DNA of 64,000 bases. Origin: Colius striatus (lineage: Eukaryota; Chordata; Aves; Coliiformes; Coliidae). The translations under genes were made by a program, and so were the position numbers. Shown piece after piece: positions 22,806-35,137 of this stretch (positions are counted from its first letter, which is position 1; the number at the start of each line of letters is the position of its first letter). The stretch spans positions 32,456,664 to 32,520,663 of the forward strand of contig NC_084768.1 in the NCBI RefSeq assembly GCF_028858725.1, written 5' to 3'. The notes under the pieces are model-generated. The model saw only the letters and a list, made by a program, of their open reading frames with translations, had not been told where the DNA came from and did no database searches.

Positions 22806-25082
22806 CATTCAAGTGCTTTCCCCCTAGAATTCAAGGAAACTCACGTTCTATCTTTTCTGATGATGTGTCAATTCCTTTTAAAGCAGTGTGGATGTTGGCT
22901 GAACCTTCTGCAGGTTCACTCCAGAATGGCTAAACTGAATGGAAGCCAAGAAGTGCTCTAATGTCTCGTATAAGTCAAGGGTCATGTTGTATATGGAGCA
23001 AAATACATGTATAGTGACAGGAAGCAGAGTTTTCCCTATGTCTGAAATAAACAATAGCAGGTCCGATTTGTAGTTATTGGTGATAGGAAGATGTCTTTGT
23101 TCCATCAGATTTCTGTTTCCTGTGTCACTCTATGGGGTGCATCTCCTTCACGTTTGCTGCCATTATGTGTTTCTGCAGCAAATGCTTAAAAATAACCATC
23201 AACTTTGTATTTGTTTTCAAGAAAGTGCTGATGCTACATAGAGCGCTAATTTTGGATTGCAGCACACTCAGCAAGAAATGCAGCATAACTGATTCTTTGA
23301 TTCAGTGTCATAGGTGAGGAAAGCATGAGCTGATGAGTGCAATGTCCTCTCACTCTGGGAGAGTGATTAATTTAGTGTTTTTAATTGCCTACCATTCACT
23401 GAAACTGCTCGTCTTATCTCGTTGTCCGTGGATGAATTGATTCACAATCTATTTATTGCAATGGAAACAGTTTCTGAGCAGTACTAGGAATGTATTAGAA
23501 AGACATGACATCACAATGGGCTGTTGAAGAGGCTCCTCATTGACAGCATTTTGCACCGTCCCGATCTGAAGGGTAAATTAGAATTTCAGGTAATTGCTAT
23601 AAAAGCATTTATACCATATAATAGTCACTTCAGAATCACTCTTCTGCTTAAAAAAAATGCTTCTGCTAAATGAGTTTGTTTAACATTCTTAGAGGTGCTG
23701 AATCAATTGTTTATTTCTGTCCTCTGTGAATATCTGCTGCAATATTCCGTTGCAAAATACATGAGGGATTCCCAGCCCTGCCTCAGGATTTCCAGAGGTA
23801 CCTTAACTTAGCTGCAGTAATTCAGCTACCGTGTGTCCTCCAGGCAACCTGCTGAAGAAGGAAGACTGGAGAGTAAGAGCTGAGGCTGAAAGACCACTTT
23901 TCTGCTTGCCCCAGTTTAGAATGTGAACCCCAGACCTTCTACTGCATTTGCAGCTGGAGGCAGCTTGTGGAAAACCACACATCTTTCCTTCCATCTCCTC
24001 TTACCACTCTTAATTTTGCAGGCTGTGATAACAGCTTGCATGCAAGTGACTCCAGTCTGTCTGCCCAAGCATCTCTTTGCTTTACAGCTTTGAAATGGGC
24101 TGCTCCCCACCTCCAAGATGCCTCCCCAGGAATTCCTTCCAGGGCCCGCCGCGGGGGCAAGGACAGACATTCCCACTTGCTTCTCGTCACCCTTCTTTTG
24201 CTTCTCTTCTTTCTGTGTTTTCCCCCTTGAGTGGAAACTATGACCAGCAATGCAGCTCTGAACTATGATATTTCTATGATGAGGGGAAACGTCTGCAAGC
24301 AACTTCCTGCAGCACAGGTGAGGAAAAAAAGACGAGAACATTCATACGAGTGGAACAAGGCAGAGAAAAGAGCCTGACGTCTCTGTGCCTGCTCTGCTCT
24401 CTGCAGCAGAGAAGGGTGAAGCATGTGTTGGTTTGAGCATGTGTGTTCCTTTTCTTTCTTGCAAAATACGAGTGATTCCAACAAAATATAAATATCTAAC
24501 AGAGATGAGGCTTTTACTGGGAAACAACAGATATGAGGATGAGATTTATGGAACAACACAGGCCCCTGCAGGTCTCTACAAATGACCAGGGATGTATATT
24601 ATATTAGGAATATACACTAAAACGTATTATTAAACATTCACCTTCATTCAAGACTGATATTAATTGGATATAAATAAATTTTGAAGTAATGGATGAGGGG
24701 GGATTTCTGCTTCTTCTCTTTCAAAGGGTATTTCCACAGCTTTCAAACCCTCTTTAAACAGCTGTCTGCTCTTAGTGCATATCTACAAAACGTGTTCAGA
24801 GCTATTAAGGTGTGATTGCTGTGGTGAAAGTTTGGTAAAGCTTTCTTTACTCAAAGCCTGTGAAGCTCAGTTCAATGATTAATGCTCTGCCCTCTAAGGG
24901 GAATATCTTGTAACATTTTTTGCATCTTCTCTTAATGATAGTAAAGGCTCTTTTAGCAGAACTCTTAAGCACACGTGAGACTTCAATTACATGTTAACCA
25001 AAACTAATGTTCACTGATGTCATGTTTCAAAAACAAGAGGAGTTTCTATCCATTTTTTATTTCTTTTCATTTCTCCATAGAA

Positions 25083-25096
25083 GGTTTCAGTTTCAG
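25083..25096 (-). promoter_or_regulatory. ISRE-like (IRF) site
   Basis: On the minus strand the sequence reads GAAACTGAAACC, which fits the GAAANNGAAA core bound by IRF/ISGF3 factors. It lies about 19 kb upstream of VCAM1. Motif match only. Confidence 0.3.
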
Positions 25097-26179
25097 TGCT
25101 CAGAATTTCTTTCCAGGTTTCTAAGTAGGTGGGGCACTTCCAGCGTGACAACTTAAAGAAAGAATAGTAGGAAATCTTAATCAATTTAATTCAATTATTT
25201 TTGTAGGAATGAACTAGCTGAAATGACAGAGCAGGAACTAGGTTGGAAAAGAACAATAGCCTGTTTACACAATACTAGCAAGTTAATATTGGCCTAGATT
25301 TGGGAAAGATTTGGAAATGAGGAGTTTAAGAGTTCAGCTAATATTGGGAGTCATAAGAAATGAGAAGAGATTAAACGCCTGCAAATACCATGCTACAAAA
25401 TACCTTACAGTTCTACAGCAGTTGCAGGCTACATTCAGTGGTGGCTTGAACCATTACTGGCTTGTGAAAAACTGCTCAGCTGAATGCTCTTGCTAGCTCT
25501 TTTTAGGTACAAGTGAAGAAATGCTTATGAGGGAGTACCAGAAATACTCTACAATACTGAGTAAGAGTTTAGCTGTGATTTGAAATGTTAGAAACTGCCT
25601 TTTGGTAAGGCACATTAGAAAAGAGGATGAGAACATTTAGCCTGTGATCTTGAGAGGACCAGAAAACAAGCCCAGGAGCACTGATGGTGATAGAAAACGT
25701 GAGAACTGTCAGTCTGGAAGAGAGTCAGCAGGTTTTTGAAGTTACCCTCTGCAAACCTGGGAAGAGAAAAGAAATCTGCAAAGGAAAACTGGGTGTGCGG
25801 TAATTAGGGTCTGAAGTTGCAGATGGTTTCATAATTAAGGAGAAAGACAGTCAAATTGGAATCCTGAAATAAGATTAAAAGCTAATTGCCAGTAAGAAAT
25901 GTTACAAAAGAACTCTTAACTTACTGATAACTGAAAGGAAATTGAAAGAGGAGGCCAGGTACTTAAAGTGATGCTTCTCCAAGAAATGTTCCACAGTTTC
26001 ATGTACCTGATGTGAATTTAAGTGCTAGCACGTGCAGCTCTTCTGTCACAGGAGAACAGCCAAGTTTTGCTGTTGTCCAGGCTTGTAGAGATAGAACGAT
26101 GTAGCAACTTTACTTCTGTCAGCAGATTGTCATTGTCATTCTAGGTTTCAACAATTTTGGTTGATAGCAAGCGTAGCGT

Positions 26180-26640
26180 GAGCCAGCCATGTGCCCTTGT
26201 GGCCAAGAAGCCAGTGGCATCCTGGGGGGCATTAGGAAGAGTGTGGCCAGCAGGCCAAGGGAGGTTCTCCTTCCTCTCTACCCTGCCCTGGTGAGGCCTC
26301 ATCTGGAGCCCTGTGTCCAGTTCTGGGCTCTCCAGCTCCAGAGAGACAGGGAACTGCTGGAGAGAGGCCAGTGCAGGGTCACCAAGATGCTCAGGGGATG
26401 GAACGTGTGTGAGGAGGAAAGGCTGTGGGCCCTGGGGCTGCTCAGCCTGGAGAAATTACAGCTGAGGGGGAACCTTATCAACAGTTACAAATACCTAAAG
26501 GTTGGGTGGGGAGAGGATGGGGCCAGTCTTTGTTCTGTAGCACGCAGTGGCAGGACAAGGGCTAGAGCGGGCATGGAGTGGAAGACAGGAAGCTCCAGTG
26601 AACACGAGGAGGTTACTGCTGTTTGCTTGGGCAAACGTGC
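26180..26640 (+). mobile_element. CR1 LINE fragment, end of ORF2 region
   Basis: The sequence reads as CR1 ORF2 C-terminus followed by the start of the 3' region. It contains the recognisable CR1 peptide blocks VRPHLEPCVQFWA, RDRELLERGQCRVTKM, EERLWALGLLSLEKLQLRG and LINSYKYLK. A frame of 160 codons is still open at 26189-26671. It is a 5'-truncated copy, and the terminal ATTCTGTG repeat of CR1 is missing, so it is also truncated at the 3' side. No reverse transcriptase catalytic motif is present. It is a dead fragment, not a host gene. Confidence 0.9.
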
Positions 26641-29600
26641 CAAACAGCCGCGGGGAACCAGAGCCTGCTAAGGCGTGTGATAATCAAGAAGGAAGTGTAG
26701 GCATGTGATAGTGGAGAAGGAAATATTTTGAGTTCCTTTGGGCCTGAGAATAATGTTGTGTGCATGAGGAACTATATGCTCGTGAGAAGCAGATCTTTCA
26801 GGTACTTCTCAGAGAGAAGTGTTCTAAAGCATCTCAGTGCTTTGCACAGTGAGGTTTCTCCAACCTTGAAACGACCAAATTTGCCATTGCAGCACTGCAG
26901 AACTGCTTGGCAGAGAGGCAGCTTTCTCCCCACGGGTGAATTTCTCTTTGTAGACATCTTTTCATAACACACTGTTTCTGCACATGTTTGTGCTCGTTAG
27001 GAACTTACGCCATGACTTCTTATCTCCCACCCTGTGTGCCCACCGGCATGTTTGTAAAGAGTTTGCACAACTTCTGGCTGCCCAAAGGGAAAAGAAGGAA
27101 GAGGAAATGACTGTGAGAATGTGACCTGCAGCCATCTCTATGTCTGAATGAGAAAAACTAGGTACCTATTCTCACAACAGAAATCACTGGGGATCGGTCA
27201 TTGGTAATTTTATCAGGAAGGAGCTCTGTTAGTGTGCATGGAGCTGCTGCTGAATGTCTTACCAAGGGCTGTTTTACCTTTTCTGGATGTAGTTAGAGCA
27301 TTCAAGAGAAAAAAGATATTTAGAAAAGATTAGGTTGAAATTCTGCACACTTATGCTGTTTTGCACAAACTTCTAGAAAGAGCAGCAAATTGAGGGCGTT
27401 GGCAGACTGTTATTTTTGCCATTGCATAATGCAGGTGACAGTGCATGGGCCAGCTAGATGGGAATGGTTTGTGCCATTAACTAGTTGAAGCATAGGCATT
27501 TAATGTGAGCATAGGTCCATCCTCACAGCATAGGTCCATCCGTGTTTGAAGTTGGAGATGATAATAGTAATGGTCTGAAGCTTTTGAGATCTCCAGAGTG
27601 TATACTTTGGTATGTAACTAGATCTTTTTAAGGTTCTATGTAATATAAAATTATGTGTTATTAAACAAGCTCAAGATCACTCATTATTTTCTTACACAAG
27701 ATCTCCCAGTGTTAGGAATCACTGTTGAATCTCAGTTCTGCATGAGATCTTTCTCTCCATAATCCAAATGTTATTCTTTGGCTGATGAGCTCTCTGGATA
27801 GATTCTTCATGGTCAACTTTAAGACTTTCTTGTAGGAGCCCAGAGGAGGCTCTGCTGTGAAGGGGCTCACAGCAGACAGTGCTGGCTGTTTGGGATCAGG
27901 TGCCTGGGCTCTCCACAAGTGCTGGACTGTTGTCTGTGAGTTACTCCTCATCACTGTCTCAGATTTATCATTGTGTTTTAGAAGATGGACTGTCACAGAG
28001 CAAGTTCTTTATGAGGCCCATTTCTAAAAGGGAAGTGTTTTCTTGGTGTAACTGAAGGACTCTAAGTGTCCTGCTCCAAGGACTAAAATCTCAGTCTCTG
28101 CTCTGGGGTATTATTTTCCTTGAGTTCTCTGGAACTTAGGTGCACTTAGTACAGAAAAAAGAGCTAAACTTCTGGCAAGAGGAACTGCTGTGAGGATCTG
28201 AATCTTGCTTGTTCTCTCCATGTGGAATTGGATCTGTGTAGAGGAAATGGGACAAATGGGTGTCACTTCCCATGTAAAAACTGTCTAGAAGCTGGATATA
28301 GCCTAAAGCCGTTTTTTTCAGTTGCTTAGTTATGATACCTCCACTTTTTGGTCTGCAACCTCAAAGCATTTCCTCTTAATCATGAGGATATTACAGCAAT
28401 TCCCATTAGCAACAGGATTTTAGAACTTTCCATTCCCTTGCAGCTCATTCATAGGACAGTAGATGTACTGAACTGAACACATGTGTTTTTGTTGTACTGG
28501 TGCCCAGGGAGCTGATGTAGATTACCAAAACATGGGAGAAAACTGCCACTGAATAAATTATTGCTTTTTTCCACCCACTTGTCTGGAGCACCTTGGCTCC
28601 ATTAACTTTGAATGCCTAAACTGAGCATCTGCATTTCAAAGTAATAAGCATTCCTGACTAATTTAACTAGGCAAAAGATAGTTCTCACTAACTGTAATTG
28701 TGGCTAAGTGGGGCAAAGTACACGTACAAAGAGTCTTCCTTTTCTTCCAGCTCCTCATTCATTCCCCCAGTCAATCTATCTCCCACAGTAAAGGAATGGC
28801 AGGTATCCTGGGAAAAAAAGTATGTGGGCACGTAAGTAAATTGCTTTCTAATTTTATAGCATGTGCATTTTTAACCTTAATAGCATGTTTGAACACAATG
28901 TCTCATTGCATGTATCCCTTCATACCGTGTCATACTGACAAGAGGCCATGGGAATGCCTTAAACTTGCAGCTCCCCTAAATCAACCGTGCTGTTAAGCTC
29001 TGACAGATGTGCATTTAGGACTATCCTGGGTTCATGCAAGCAAGAACTGAAACATGTATTTGCTCTGAAGGGACGGTTTGTATATGGTCTGGCCACACAC
29101 AGTATTTAGGTAATACCTCCATTTGGAAATGCCTGAACTTTTTGGTCAAATTTTCTCTTAAATGCTAAAATTTACAGAGGTTTCTGTCTTTTAAGAAACA
29201 CCTTCAAATAAGTCGTGAGAGCAACTGTACATTTTTGGGTGCAGGATAGTACAAATTATATCATCAGAGTGGCATATATGCTGTGAAATCCACTGGGGAC
29301 TTTGCTGTGACCAGTCTGTTTTGTATGGAAGTTGCTAAAATACTGGTGATAGGTTTTAAACTCTTAATATGGCTGAGTGGGAAAGAACCTGAAATTGTGG
29401 TTTCTACTGTATTTGTAAATGTATGGACACAGGCACCTGTGTGTGGAGGAGAACCGTGCCTCGACTCTTAATGGACCAAAACAAGTTATAAAAGATCAAA
29501 AGTGATGCTGAGGATGTTCAGAATTTACCCTGGGAGTGACTGTGGAGTGGTTTGGAAGGATGCCTGTAGAATGGAAAATGTGCACAATTCAGGGGATGGT

Positions 29601-32600
29601 GTGAGGGGCACAGACAGTTTCAAAACAGTCCGTGTTGCCTGAACAGATCTCAAAGCCCAAAAAGCCTTTAAAAGGAAAATAGAATCTTTCCCATCAACCT
29701 GCTTTTACTCATGTGCTGTGAAGAGAATGAGTGGGGACTGCTGAGGCTTTGAATGCCCAGACCATATTAAGTTTGTTTGGTGTTGGTTTGTCATCCAAGT
29801 CTGTAAATCAGATCGGTGCAGTGAAGCAGCACACGTCTCATCAGATTTCGTGCTATTGCAGCCTGCACTTTGAAAAACACTGTTAATCAGGAAAAAAAAC
29901 CCCAAACAAGCAACAAAAACCACCAAACACTTACCACATCAAAATCTTCCAGAGAAATTCTCTTAAACAATATTAATCCTTTACCAGAACAAACTTCTAA
30001 GATCATTAAAAAGTATGTTAGGAGCTTACTCACAACTTGGGAAGGACAGTACTTCCTCAGTGTCTGCTCTCTGGGTGTCTTAAAAGCCTGACTCATTCAG
30101 AGAGAAAATGAGATAAACCAGATGTACTTTGTAGGGGACCCTGAGACAGGTTTTGTTAAATCAAATGATGTCAATACAGCATTTGACTCTGTAATTTTTC
30201 TTGTTTCTACATATAGGTATCGATGTGGGAGTTGCTAAGAAAGTATTTTGATCAATAGTCATCATCACTAGAACAAGCTTGGAAGTACAAAGCACTTCCA
30301 TTTTATTAACAGTATTTGATCCATGACTAATTGCTTTTATCCTGTGAAGCTGTGTTTCTGTAAATGTCTCTTCATGGTTTCAATGAGCGTTTCTAAAGTC
30401 TGAAGCTATCCCTAGGGCTGGAGGAACAAGCTCCTGAAGGGCTGGGAAATCACTTGAATTGGGTGCTTCCATTTTGCTTTTCTTTCTTCTTTCTGTTTGC
30501 AAAAAAATATATATGTTTAAGGCTTTAAATTCTTGCTATAGCACAACAGATATATGAAACACCCTCCAGTGAAAATGAGAAGATGGGTCCTGAAGTCTGG
30601 TAAGTCCACGTCAGGTTCTGATCTGGCATGTGCGTGGTGGTCAGTGTGCAGGGAATTCCCAGCTGTATGAAGGCTTTGGTGTAGTGATGGAGATTTACAA
30701 CCAGGGCATAGGGGCTGTAGTGAGGTGAACTGCATTAAGGTGAGTCTTTTAGCATTTAGCAGCTGTAGCTGAGGTTTTGAAAAACAAGAAACTGTTGTAG
30801 GTGAGGACTCCTGAAGCTGCTGCTGTTCCTTAACCTGACTGTGTGAAGGGCCTGTGTTTCTGTAGCTGCAACAGGGGCATTCGGGGCTCTTTGTTTTTCC
30901 TCTCTTTGCTTCCTCATTAATTTTAAACTTCTGCTGATGTTGTCAATTCACTACCTCTTACCACCTTCAAATAGGCACCAAAATGAAACAAAAATTACCT
31001 TTAGCCAAGTATTTGGGAAGAAACGAGTCCATGTCTGAGAGAGGAATTTTTTCACCATCCCATCACAGTCGATGCTCAGCACAGGCAGCAGTGAGCCAGA
31101 CTGACTTAAACAGAATAGAATGTATTTGTCCTACGAGCTGTACTGAAAACCAAGATTACAACTGTTTTGCGTCTGGGAACTGGCTGTGTCTTAAATTGAT
31201 GTGTACCTGTACCCAGGAAGGAGTAATAACAAACCCAACCTACTCACAAAAGTAGCATCACAGCAGATGGCTTGGCCCTAAGTGTAACAGTCCTCCCCTC
31301 ACTGAAAATTCCTAGCAGCTGCCCCATTTCACATGTCCTGGCACAGCATGACAGATACTGCAAGCTATGTGACCCTTCAACATAACTAAATGTTACTGTA
31401 TGTTGTATTAAAACGTGTCCTACCTGTTACCCTGTGCTCATTTTTTCCTGCTTGTGTTTCATATGGAACAGCACATCCTGAAGCATCTAGAGCTCATCCT
31501 AGATGATTCTGCGATCCAGGTGCAAGCCACGGTGCAGATCCCAAATATTGCCCTTGGTAGCAAAGGAAAAAGTCGTTTTTAGCTACTGTTGCTCCAGCTG
31601 TGTTAGCCCTGGAAGATTTTCTTTCAGCTAGGGATACACAGTGGAGTCGGTTAGAGTAGCCTTGTGAATTACAGCACGCTGGAGCAGCCCAGTGCTACAT
31701 AACAGCAGTTGGTTTCCAACTGTCCTAAGAATGTTCTTTCTAAAATACATTTTTAGAAGCTGGGTTTTCTTGTTTCAAATGAAAGCCTTATCTCCCTCTG
31801 CTCCCAAAAACCTTGTGTATAAAAAACATAGAGGGAAACTTCCAGTGACCTATTGCATTGTTTTATCATTACTTTTCCTAGCAAAGGCTGCTTGTCTTGG
31901 CAGTCATTCTTAATATTGAAGTCCTTCCAAAGGAAGAAAAGGCTCCATCCTCTTTGAATTGGTCTCAAAGAATAAAACTTCGATGGCTAGTGCTAATCCT
32001 TGCCAATAACTTTCTAAAGTTGTTGCAAATAAAGAACTTGCAGTGCTTGATCAGTGGCAAGATTGACAGGGCCCATATATAGAAAATGTTGTGAATGTCT
32101 GTATGGCCAAATCACTCTGGTTCTCTGTAGAGAGGCAAAAATCTCAGCATAAATTGCCTTATTCTTTTCCCAAATTAATATTACCTATGTCATTAAGGTG
32201 ACTAACTGATGCTTTACCACAGAACAATGCTGGATGCACATTTATACAGATAGTACTGCAACGTCCATTTAAAAGTAATCTATAATAACATGCTAAGGAG
32301 AAGAATGTATTACAGAAAAAAACCACAAAAGTCAGTCAGGATCTTGAAATCAATTGTGTGCCTGTTTTCTCTCTTGCATATAGTTAGTGTATAGGTCACT
32401 TAGACATGAATAACTTCTTATATTGATATATCTGCATATGTTTCATATAAGACAGAACAGTTTTATAGTATTCATATAAGCCATAAAGCTTTGTGTTTTA
32501 AGGAGTTTTAAACTGTAACTGGGAAAGAATGTCCTTTCAAAGGGGACTTAACAGGGTGGGATTAAGCTGCAGATATCAACACCTGAAGGTAGGATATCTG

Positions 32601-34825
32601 TAGGTATCCATAGGTCAACTGGCACAGTTACTGAAGTTCAATAGAACCAGTCTAAGCACCGGGGCTCGGTGGAAAGTACAAAGCCCACAAATGACTGTTG
32701 TGTGGCAATGCTTTTCACTCCCAGATCATCACAAACATTCAGCTCCTTTTTTCCCCAACATTTTTTTTCTTCTGTCTTGCTCTAACTTATGTCAAATATT
32801 AAGCTCACAGCCTGAACACAAGCGATTCGTTGTTATAAATATCACAGCATAGAAGAACCGAGGAAGATTACTCTTCTTATCTGAAGAACAGCAAGCGCTG
32901 TGCTTTGGTGAGAATTCCTCCCATTTCCAGGCAAAGGTCTCACATTTCCTTGAATTAAGCAGGTTTTGATTTCAGCTAATGATACTGTCTGATTATATTA
33001 TCATTTTTAGTTGGGAAACTTTGAGGAAGTTTCTTGCTGTCTTCAGAGATTAAATGCTGGACTTTAATCCAAATCTCTGTGCCCCAGTGTTCAGCCCTCT
33101 CTGGGTGTATTGTTCCTTCTCTGTGGGTTTTGACTTGTTGAAAAAATGTTGTGGTTTTTCACTTTTGAAGGATAATATTTGCAAGAAGGCCAAGCTAAAG
33201 AAGGAAGTCATACCTCAAGTGAGGGGACATAATATTCCGTGCAAATAAGGAAATTATTGAAAGCACTGTGCGCTGAACTTGTCCCGTTCAGTGCGGTCTT
33301 TGTCTTCCGCTGCAGCAGCCGCTGTTCACTGTCACCGTAAGTTACACAGTGGCCCGGCAGTAAATGCTGCTGATGTGGCAAATCATCTGTTCCTCGGGCA
33401 GATTTTGCCAGAGTGCACTGTAGTCTTGCACTTCTGGTCTGAGGACGATGGGGTCTCTCTGTCCAGGTGGCCAACTTTGTCAGGACAATAAATCGATGTT
33501 CTTTCTGCTTTGTCCCGGAGGAAATGTGGAAGGGGCGAGATGGTCTTCCTTCCAAAGGATATTTGCCTTTGCCATAGTGATAGAAAAAGCTGATGAATAA
33601 ATCAACCAGAAAAACAAAACAGAAGGGTCAGAAAACTTATGGCAAAGGAAAAAACAAGGAGAATATTGTATATGTCAGGACTCTGATTGCCATTTCATAA
33701 ACAAACTTCTTCCTATTTTTGTATATTCTACTTGTGTATCCTGTTTCTTTCTTTATCCCCTGTGTGACAGAGGGATTTTGAAAAGGGCTGAAGCCATAGA
33801 AAAGTTTCATCTACAGTGTGCTTGGAGAAGGCAGAGATTTTTCTGCTAAAACTCATCAATGTTTGAAGGCTGGTAATAGCTGCTACTAAAATGGTGAATG
33901 TTAATTTTCTCTCAAGAGGAGAACGGAATGAAACACATCAGGAGAAGAAAAGGTGATTTTGACTGTATGCAGTAGAGATTACTGTTTCATATTTCCTTCA
34001 AAACATCTTTGTATTTTGAGTTTTGACGTGTATTTTCAAGTTGTGTTGCAGAGCCAACCTTCACTCTGTAGATAAAGATGTTTATTCTCTGTGATCAGAT
34101 ATGCAAACTTTTGCACTATGGCAAAAACAGCCTTCTGAACTACAGGCACACTTTGTGCTTGAGCTCTGGGCTGAGTGGCAGGAGGTCACCTAGGAAGTAC
34201 TTGGGAATCCTGCTCCTCCTGACTTCAGTTACATAGATCCTCAGCAGCAAAGTGGCTGTTTTCCAGATTTTGATGGTAGTAAATGTGATGCTTTCAATGT
34301 TAAGAAATCAATTAGTAAGTAATTTCACAGCTGGAAGGGACAATGCAAAGTGCAACAGCATCTCTAGAAGATTTTCTGTTTGAATCCCATTGAGTTTTAG
34401 ATGAGTCCATGAAGAAAACCAAAGTAGGCGACATGATTAACTTAGGGAAAACTTACCTTTAGAGGTGGATGCCAACAGGCAGCTTTGTAACAGCACCTAG
34501 TTCACCCATTCTCAAGCTTTTATCTTTTCATCTGCTTTGGCCAGGGTCAGAGATGGGATTCTGACTCCATAAAATGCTGACTGATCCACGGCAGGAGCTT
34601 GTATGTTCTGACAAAAATCTAAGTTTGATAACACCAAAACCTTAGTGGTGTGTCAAAGTCTGGAAAATGCTGTCTCTGTCTCCTCATCAAGACTACACTG
34701 ATGAGCAAGTTCAAACAGGATTTGAATCCAGAAATATTGGAAATGGAGGAGGAGTGAGATCGAGGGTATGAGCTGTCCTCTGGCCTGCTTTCCATGACTC
34801 TTACAGTCACTCAAAGGAATCAATG
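26641..34825. other. Intergenic, GPR88 to VCAM1 (middle)
   Basis: About 8 kb of AT-rich DNA without a recognisable gene or RNA. A short direct repeat, GCATAGGTCCATCC, occurs twice between 27508 and 27541. Open frames are short and unrecognised. Confidence 0.5.
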
Positions 34826-35137
34826 GGTGTCAGGAGGTTGGGACATCCCTCTTTTCTACAGTAGCCAGCAACAGGACAAGGGGTGATGGGATGAAGCTGC
34901 AACACAAAAAGTTCCACTTAAACATAAGAAACAACTCTTTCCCTGTTGAGGTGAGGGAGCCCTGGCACAGGCTGCCCAGAGGGGTTGTGGAGGCTCCTTC
35001 CTTGGAGGGCTTCAAGACCACCTGGACATGTTCCTATGTGACCTGATCTAGGTGACCCTGCTTCTGCAGGGGGGTTGGATTGGATGATCTCTAAAGGTCC
35101 CTTCCAACCCTACCATTCTGTGATTCTATGAATCATG
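34826..35137 (+). mobile_element. CR1 LINE 3' end
   Basis: A sense CR1 3' end: GCAACAGGACAAGGGGTGAT, then TTGAGGTGAGGGAGCCCTGG, GGCTGCCCAGAGGGGTTGTG, GACCCTGCTTCTGCAGG, GGTTGGATTGGATGATCTC and AAAGGTCCCTTCCAACCC. It ends in the typical CATTCTGTGATTCTATG terminal repeat. It is the best preserved CR1 terminus in the window and belongs to the same subfamily as the antisense copy at 13491. Confidence 0.95.

Larger units (their letters stand above)
13869..26179. other. Intergenic, GPR88 to VCAM1 (first part)
   Basis: About 12 kb with no recognisable gene, RNA gene or CR1 copy. Many short open frames are present on both strands, none with a recognisable domain. Simple repeats, one 41-bp tandem duplication and one ISRE-like site are listed separately. 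Long-range enhancers or lncRNA exons could be here but cannot be seen from sequence alone. Confidence 0.5.

Noticed and set aside
23916-24341. 141-codon minus-strand frame
   Set aside because: No domain, overlapping alternative frames of similar length, and no splice or promoter support.
30651-30660. kappaB-like GGGAATTCCC in intergenic DNA
   Set aside because: A single short match far from any promoter, compatible with chance.
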